Shown: positions 1 to 5,800 of the stretch, piece by piece
Position numbering within the stretch: the first letter of the stretch is position 1
Layout: every line of letters begins with the position of its first letter
Assembly: GCA_903832165.1 (NCBI GenBank)
Contig: CAILAQ010000865.1
Span: forward strand, 1 to 7,026
Length of the DNA stretch: 7,026 nucleotides
Direction: 5' to 3'
Source: an uncultured Bacteroidota bacterium
Lineage (GTDB): Bacteria > Bacteroidota > Bacteroidia > Bacteroidales > UBA12481
Notes under the pieces: generated by a model
Told to the model about the DNA's origin: nothing
The model's input: the letters and a program-made list of their open reading frames with translations, nothing else
Database searches by the model: none
Position numbers and translations under genes: made by a program

Positions 1-391
1 AATCCAAATCGGCATCGCATAATATTTCCGAAATCATGTCTAAGGGCTGCTGCGGAACCCGGGTAGCCAAAATAGCTCTTCGCACCTGTTCAATATCCTC
101 ATCTCCAATATTCCTTGTCCGGAGGAATTCCTCTGCGATAAAGGCACTTTCAGTCTCATGGTCAACGTTGGTTATAATGTACCCTGTATCATGAAAACAG
201 GCACTGATCTGCAACACATTAAGGTCGTCATCACTCAGACTGCAGCATTGGCCAATAAGCACTGAGGCTTCAATGACTTTAAAAGTATGCTTCCTTGAAT
301 GGAAAAAATATTCATTTGAAAGGCTATTTTTCAAAAGATTCGTGACATACTTTTCAGCATCCTGAACCAAACTGGAATCGATCTTTCTCAT
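1..391 (-). CDS. HD-domain metal-dependent phosphohydrolase (3' end beyond window)
   Basis: My translation from the ATG at 391 gives 130 residues before the window edge, so the C-terminus is missing. Metal-site signatures of the HD superfamily are visible: an H-x3-H motif (H31, H35), the HD doublet (H67-D68, in ACFHDTGY), a following H78-E79, and D126 in CDADLD. The H-x3-H plus HD arrangement resembles the first metal-ligand motifs of class I cyclic nucleotide phosphodiesterases, but it is shared with other HD hydrolases, so the substrate is unproven. No membrane segment or signal peptide is seen, so it should be cytoplasmic. Its ATG overlaps the TGA of the upstream cyclic-nucleotide-binding gene (ATGA at 391-388), which suggests translational coupling. 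Placed after an adenylate cyclase and a cNMP sensor, hydrolysis of cAMP is a reasonable inference. A (p)ppGpp or nucleotide phosphohydrolase is the main alternative. Confidence 0.85.
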   Translation of the reverse strand, partial: MRKIDSSLVQDAEKYVTNLLKNSLSNEYFFHSRKHTFKVIEASVLIGQCCSLSDDDLNVLQISACFHDTGYIITNVDHETESAFIAEEFLRTRNIGDEDIEQVRRAILATRVPQQPLDMISEILCDADLD

Positions 392-798
392 AGTTCCTGA
401 TTTGTTTTGGAATCAGTACAATTATGTTCTATAGTTATCTCCTTAAGTGCTGCGAGTTCCCTGGTAGTCTGGCGCAAACGCCTCGACATGCTCTCAAGCA
501 GCCGCATTGCCAGCGACGGATCCTTTTGAATGGTAGTATAAAAATTCTGTTTGTCGATAGTCAGTAATCTGGTCTCGCCCATGGCACGAACAGTGCATGA
601 CCTCACGTCCTTTTCAAACAATCCCATCTCACCGAAAAATTCCTTGTCGCCAAGTTCCGCAACCTTGGTTTCATTACCATTGGCATCAACAAAAACGGCT
701 ACTCTACCCTCCTGAATAACGTAAAGACAGTCGCCGGTTTCACCCTGACTGATAATAATATCGCCGGATGCATATAGCTGCCCGAATGCTGTTGTCAT
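388..798 (-). CDS. Stand-alone cyclic nucleotide-binding domain protein
   Basis: This 136-residue protein is almost entirely one CRP/PKA-type cyclic nucleotide-binding domain. Visible signatures are the opening YASGDIIISQGE, the GDCLYVIQEG strand-turn, and a phosphate-binding cassette FGEMGLFEKDVRSCTV. In the cassette E57 and R66-S67 match the ribose- and phosphate-contacting residues of CRP (E72, R82, S83), so it should still bind a cyclic nucleotide. The tail after the domain (about 50 residues) holds helices with an Arg/Leu-rich stretch (LESMSRRLRQTTREL) but no helix-turn-helix or enzyme domain, so it is not a Crp-like transcription factor. I chose the ATG at 798, four bases after the cyclase stop. 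The frame stays open to 837, but that codon is TTG and lies inside the cyclase gene. No good ribosome-binding site is visible, so it probably relies on coupling to the cyclase. It is likely a cytoplasmic cAMP sensor acting through a protein partner. Confidence 0.88.
   Translation of the reverse strand: MTTAFGQLYASGDIIISQGETGDCLYVIQEGRVAVFVDANGNETKVAELGDKEFFGEMGLFEKDVRSCTVRAMGETRLLTIDKQNFYTTIQKDPSLAMRLLESMSRRLRQTTRELAALKEITIEHNCTDSKTNQEL
395..398 (-). promoter_or_regulatory. Ribosome-binding site for the HD phosphohydrolase
   Basis: AGGA sits three bases before the ATG at 391, inside the end of the cyclic-nucleotide-binding gene. The spacing is short. Together with the ATGA stop/start overlap it supports re-initiation by ribosomes finishing the upstream gene. 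Confidence 0.4.
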
Positions 799-802
799 AT
801 CA

Positions 803-2806
803 TCAATTATTAAGTTTTGCTGATATCTTGCTATCAATAAAATACATATCTATTTCACCGATATTTTTCGCCGAAATCTTGCCACGGTACTCACATTTAA
901 AAACATCTTTTACCAGCTCATAAGTTGCTGATGAGATATTTACTTTTCCAACCTCTCCGTTGGATTCCATCCTGCTTGCAATATTTACCGTATTCCCCCA
1001 AATGTCGTAAGCATATTTCTTCCGCCCTACAACACCGGCAACCACAGGTCCGGTATGAATTCCCACCCGGAGTCCCCAGTTTGCCATACCCTTTTCCTTC
1101 CTGATAGTATTCTGAGCCTCCATGTATGCCTGCATTTCCATACCGGCTTCAACTACATTCAGAGGATGTGTGATGTTCCCGGTTGGAATACCCCCGGCAC
1201 ACATATACGCGTCACCAATCGTCTTTATCTTTTCGAGATTATGACGCTCAATTATGTTGTCGAATTCCTGAAAATATTTGTTCAGTTCCGTCACCAGATC
1301 ATTCGGAGAAAGCCCCTCGGCAATTCTCGAAAAATCCTTAAAATCAGTAAAAAGAACAGATACACTCTGATAATCACGCGGAGTCGCTGCCCCCTTGTCC
1401 TGAAGCTCCCTTGCTACCTCCGCCGGAAGAATATTTAACAGCAAACTTTCAATCTGGTCCTTCTGCTTATCCAGAAGCTTGTTAATTTTTACCTTACTCA
1501 GATAGTTTCTGAAAATAATAAAGGCTATTGCCAATATCAGAATTAATCCGGCCAGAAAGGAATTCTTTACAATGCGCTGCTTCTGAATTGCCAGCTTCTG
1601 AAACTCAACCTCACCCTCTTTCTTTACCAGATCGAAACCGAGCTGCTGCCGGGTAATCAGGTTATCGTTGGAATTCAGATAAAGAGTGTCCTTTATCCGT
1701 CCAAGCAACACCTGGTACTTATAAGCGTTCGTAAAATCGGAAATCGAGGCATGCAGGTCGGCTAACCCGGCATAGGCATCTCTGAGCTCAAAATTGGCAT
1801 TGATCTCTTTTGCAATCTCCTGCGCTTTTTTAAACGACCCGATGGCATTCGAATACTCACCCTTCAAACGGTAAGTATTGGCCAGCCCGAGAAGAGAGGA
1901 AACCATTCCGGGTTTTGCATCGCGACTGGTTGCAATATCCAGTGCCTTCTGCTGACTGGTCAGTGCGGATTTAAAATCTCCCTGATGCGCATAAACGTTG
2001 CCTATGCTCGTCAGTGTAAATGGAAGGTCCCCGGAGGAAGAACTTTCGAAAGCTACCTTCGATTTATTATAGTAAATAAGGGCCGACGGGTATTCTCCCT
2101 TCTTAAAATAAGCTTCTCCCAGATTAACCGAGGCCGTACCAATGGCATCTATATTATGGATGGCCTCAGTAATCGGCAAAACTGCCAGGTAAATCGTAAT
2201 AGCCTTATCAATTGTTTGCGGCTTCTTAAGATAAACAGCACCGATATTGATCATGGAGGTAGCCAGTCGTAACGAATCCCCATTCGCTTCAGCCGCTTTC
2301 TGCGCCTCGAAATAGAACTCAAGAGCTTTGGTATCCTCCCCGAAATCATTGTAAACTGCCCCAATATTGGTCAGCATATTTGCAACCCCCGACTTGTCGC
2401 CCAAAGACTCAAAGACAAACCGTGATTCCTGCCAGTTGCTTATGGTTTCGGAAAATTCACCGCTGACATAGTGGGCCAGACCGGCATTTTTATAGGCCAG
2501 GGCAAGACCTTTATTATAATCCAGTTTCTTTGCCAGATCAATGGCTTCATTACTGTATTGCAATGCTTCTTTAGGCGAGGTGCGATAAAGCTTCCGGCCC
2601 AGATCAACCAGGAGGTCAACTTTAACCGTATTGTCACCTGCAGATGCCAGGGCCAGCTTTAAACTGTCTGTTTTGGAATCCTGAGCAAAAACCTGACTGC
2701 ATATAAAACCCGCCAGTACCAGCAAAAAGACTTGCCTGAGCAATACTGCGATAAAAGAGGGACCCGAAGACCCCTCTTTATATTTAAGTTTTGATTCTGC
2801 TGTCAC
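803..2806 (-). CDS. TPR-containing membrane class III adenylate cyclase
   Basis: This 667-residue enzyme is predicted to convert ATP to cAMP. Residues about 23-41 form a signal peptide (VFLLVLAGF, cleavage likely after VFA). Residues about 60-380 contain some eight TPR units spaced about 40 residues apart (for example NIGAVYNDFGEDTKALEF). A membrane helix spans about 415-432. A linker with the cyclase-transducer-like LLLNILPAEVARELQDKG leads into the catalytic domain (about 480-660). Both metal-binding Asp residues are present (D488 in FTDF, D532 in IGDAYM). The purine-specifying residues K528 (KIKTIGD) and D601 (YDIWG) are those of adenylate cyclases; guanylate cyclases have Glu and Cys. The transition-state residues N608 and R612 (VNIASRMES) are intact. 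The topology puts the TPRs outside the cytoplasm and catalysis inside. The start is a GTG one base after the upstream TAA; an in-frame stop at 2816-2818 excludes a longer form. Confidence 0.93.
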   Translation of the reverse strand: MTAESKLKYKEGSSGPSFIAVLLRQVFLLVLAGFICSQVFAQDSKTDSLKLALASAGDNTVKVDLLVDLGRKLYRTSPKEALQYSNEAIDLAKKLDYNKGLALAYKNAGLAHYVSGEFSETISNWQESRFVFESLGDKSGVANMLTNIGAVYNDFGEDTKALEFYFEAQKAAEANGDSLRLATSMINIGAVYLKKPQTIDKAITIYLAVLPITEAIHNIDAIGTASVNLGEAYFKKGEYPSALIYYNKSKVAFESSSSGDLPFTLTSIGNVYAHQGDFKSALTSQQKALDIATSRDAKPGMVSSLLGLANTYRLKGEYSNAIGSFKKAQEIAKEINANFELRDAYAGLADLHASISDFTNAYKYQVLLGRIKDTLYLNSNDNLITRQQLGFDLVKKEGEVEFQKLAIQKQRIVKNSFLAGLILILAIAFIIFRNYLSKVKINKLLDKQKDQIESLLLNILPAEVARELQDKGAATPRDYQSVSVLFTDFKDFSRIAEGLSPNDLVTELNKYFQEFDNIIERHNLEKIKTIGDAYMCAGGIPTGNITHPLNVVEAGMEMQAYMEAQNTIRKEKGMANWGLRVGIHTGPVVAGVVGRKKYAYDIWGNTVNIASRMESNGEVGKVNISSATYELVKDVFKCEYRGKISAKNIGEIDMYFIDSKISAKLNN

Positions 2807-2807
2807 A

Positions 2808-5800
2808 TTATTGCTTCAAAATCTTAAATCGCTGCAATATTCCATCGGAGGCAACCTGAATGAAATAAATCCCCGCAGGTTTCCCCGTCATCTCGATTTC
2901 CAGACCCATATCACCCCTCCAGTTCATCGTCACTTCTGCAGTCCTGCCCAAAACGTCATAAACGATAACATCGCCCTTTCTTGGTTCCTGCGATATTGTG
3001 ACGATTACGTTGTTCAGCACAGGATTAGGATATACCTTTACAACCTGGTCCGAAGTGCCATCAGCCGGATTTGTGATTATTCCGTCCTTGGTGCACTTTT
3101 TGGAGGTAGAGCTGGCCAGCGAGGCAACCGATGATTTATGTCCGCAATCGTTGGTAACCAAAGTCCATGTGAGCTTCTTCCCATCGAATTTCACGAAGAA
3201 TATACCTGCGCCCGGGTTGAAAAGCTGCGGAGGTAATGTTCCATCGTAACTTCCTGCTGAAGTCAGGAAATTCTCAAGTCCATCCTTAACATAAACCATA
3301 GTGGCGTTATCGTTGATATAGCTGAACCTTGCCTCATATGCCCATGGCGAGCCGGTCAGGGGAGTAACACAATCCAGAGCAGTCCTTATTTTCTTTGCTC
3401 CGGCACCAGATGGATTTACATAAAGTGTTCCGTTCACGAAAAGCATGCTGTAATTTATCGGGTTAGCGATAAACGGGATGATGGAATAAACTCCCGCCTG
3501 AATTAATGGCTTATCGAGATTGAATACAGGCAGTGTTGAGCCAAAAACAGATACCTGCGATTCGCCGGAAAGGAATCCGCTCCAGGAATAGGTATACACC
3601 GGAACTTCACCAAAACTGATCACCTGATCCTTGGCGGTCAGGGTAAGAGTTGCCTGGGTAATTGTAAAACCGGCAGACACAAAGGTTATCGCATAGTTAT
3701 TCCCGGCTGTGAGAGTACCCTGATTAATAGGGTATATTCCTGCATTCTCGCCGGCCGTGCGAATCAGTGCTCCTGTAAACGCATCACTTCCCAGCAAAAC
3801 AGGGGTATAGCTGTATGGGAAAGAGGAAGGATCAGAAGATCTGTATACCTTGGATTTTCCTGAGGTAGCAGTAACAGTTACAGCACGTGGTGTAATGTTT
3901 GCCGCAGTGGCGGCAACACCGGTCAGATTATAATTTATCGCCGCAATGCCTGAAAGAGAAGTGCCGGATGAAGTAACCACCTTCCCTGTTCCCGAATTGG
4001 CATCAGCAAACTGAGCCAGGCCTCCGGTTAAAGTGACGTTCCCGATATCTGCGGATAGTACGCCAATAAGTGTTCTTGAAATAATGGTGGCCGTAGAATT
4101 TCCGTCGTAAACTTTATTGGCAGCAGTAAAAACTCCGGTGATTGGCAGCGGGGTTATGGTTAGCGACGCTGGAACAAATGTTAGCTGATAATTGGCCCCG
4201 GCCGAAAGTGTGCCGGCACCAATCAGATAAGTCCCGGCATTTTCACCAGTTACCCGAGCCAGACTTCCTGTAAATGAGTTGGAATTAAACAAGGGAACAT
4301 CAACCGTGTAAGTCAGTACCGGATCCGCGGTTCCATAAACTTTCGATTTTGCTCCTATGGTGATAAGCCTTGCAGCGGATGACACATTAAAGGTCTGTCC
4401 CACAGATAATGCTGCATTAAAATTGGCATCTCCAGGTTGATAAGCAGTTATATTGGCAGTTCCTGCACCGGTTACCTTCAGAGAATGTCCATTGATCTTT
4501 GCAATAGAAGGATTTGATGACTTGAACCAGACATCCAGCGCTGATGTGGCAGTTGCAGTCAGATTAAAATCCGGATCACCATAGGTTTTTATTGGCAGTG
4601 CTGCAAACTGGACCGATTGATCTGCCTTTAAAATGGTCAGGTGGCCGAGTCCATAGGTAACCTCGAAATTTTCAGAGAAAAAACCGCCCGGAATAATCCA
4701 GTGTTGACCAGCAGTATTGCCGGTAATCATATTGATCGGCCCGAACTCTGATTGTCCGCCCCCATTGGCCAGGCCAGCCTGATCAAAAAGGATAACCGAA
4801 TGGGAATTACTCGTTTGAGTGATACCGTTGACTAAAGGAATCCCGTTTACAAGGGCAATGCCATTCACCAGAGGAATACCGTTAATCAAAGGAATTCCGT
4901 TCACAAGGGCAATTCCGTTAACCAGCGCTATCCCGTTAACCAGGGCAATGCCGTTTACCAGCGGGATGCCATTAACCAATGCAATACCGTTATTCGCGGT
5001 AATGTCGCCCGAATTCATTCTGTTGGCCGCATCTACCAGAGATGCCGCTTCAATATTAGCCCCGGTACTATTTACAAGAGCAATGCCGTTGACCAAAGGG
5101 ATTCCATTGGTCGCCATCATGTTCATGTTAGTGAGGTCGACATAATCAAGCCCCCCCGAATTAACCAGCGCAATGCCGTTGAGAACCGGTGAACCATTAA
5201 CCGGCGGAATACCGTTAACCATTGGAATTCCATTGACTACCGGAGCCATGGGAGCATTCACCAGCGGAATACCATTCTCAACATTATACGGCAGATTGTT
5301 GACCAGCGCAATACCATTAACAATGGAAGCACTATTGACCAATGGAATACCATTAACCAGCGGAATACCATTGACCAGCGCAATACCATTTTCAATCTTT
5401 GCTCCATCGATAAAAGTCCCGGTGGCATTCACTTCAACCTGGATACCGTTAACCAGGGCAATGCCATTTACAAGTGGAATACCATTGACCAAGGGAATAC
5501 CATCAGCCAGCAGTACATCTCCTACCTGAGTCATAAGGCCATTTTGCACGGTAATCTGAACTCCATTTACAAGCGCTATTCCATTGGTTATGTAGGGAGC
5601 ATTCACCAGTGGAATCCCATTGACAAGCGGAATTCCATTAACAAGCGGAATTCCGTTCTCAACTTTATTACCATTGACATAAACTCCGGTGGTATCAACC
5701 CTTACTTCTATTCCGTTCACAAGCGCAATACCATTCACCAGGGGAATACCATTAACCAGCGGGATGCCGTTGACAAGCGGAATGCCGTTAACCAGAGGGA

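Noticed and set aside
799..837. Longer start for the cyclic-nucleotide-binding protein at 837
   Set aside because: The codon at 837 is TTG and lies inside the cyclase gene. The ATG at 798 falls just after the cyclase stop and matches the usual N-terminus of such domains.
1055..2662. Plus-strand open frames opposite the cyclase, and a minus-strand one at 2440-2637
   Set aside because: They show no recognisable domain and overlap a fully recognisable TPR-cyclase coding sequence in another frame.
1..2806. Pycsar- or CBASS-like anti-phage system
   Set aside because: The cyclase has the ATP-selecting Lys/Asp pair and a TPR sensor, and neither the binding protein nor the HD protein carries an obvious toxic effector domain such as a TIR, nuclease or membrane-disrupting module.
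4819..5529. Plus-strand open frames with their own hexapeptide repeats (PLTSGI/PFTRAM type)
   Set aside because: They are the antisense reading of the NGI(P/A)LV repeats: the 18-bp period keeps the opposite frame free of stops and makes it repetitive. The minus frame has the recognisable domains on both sides.
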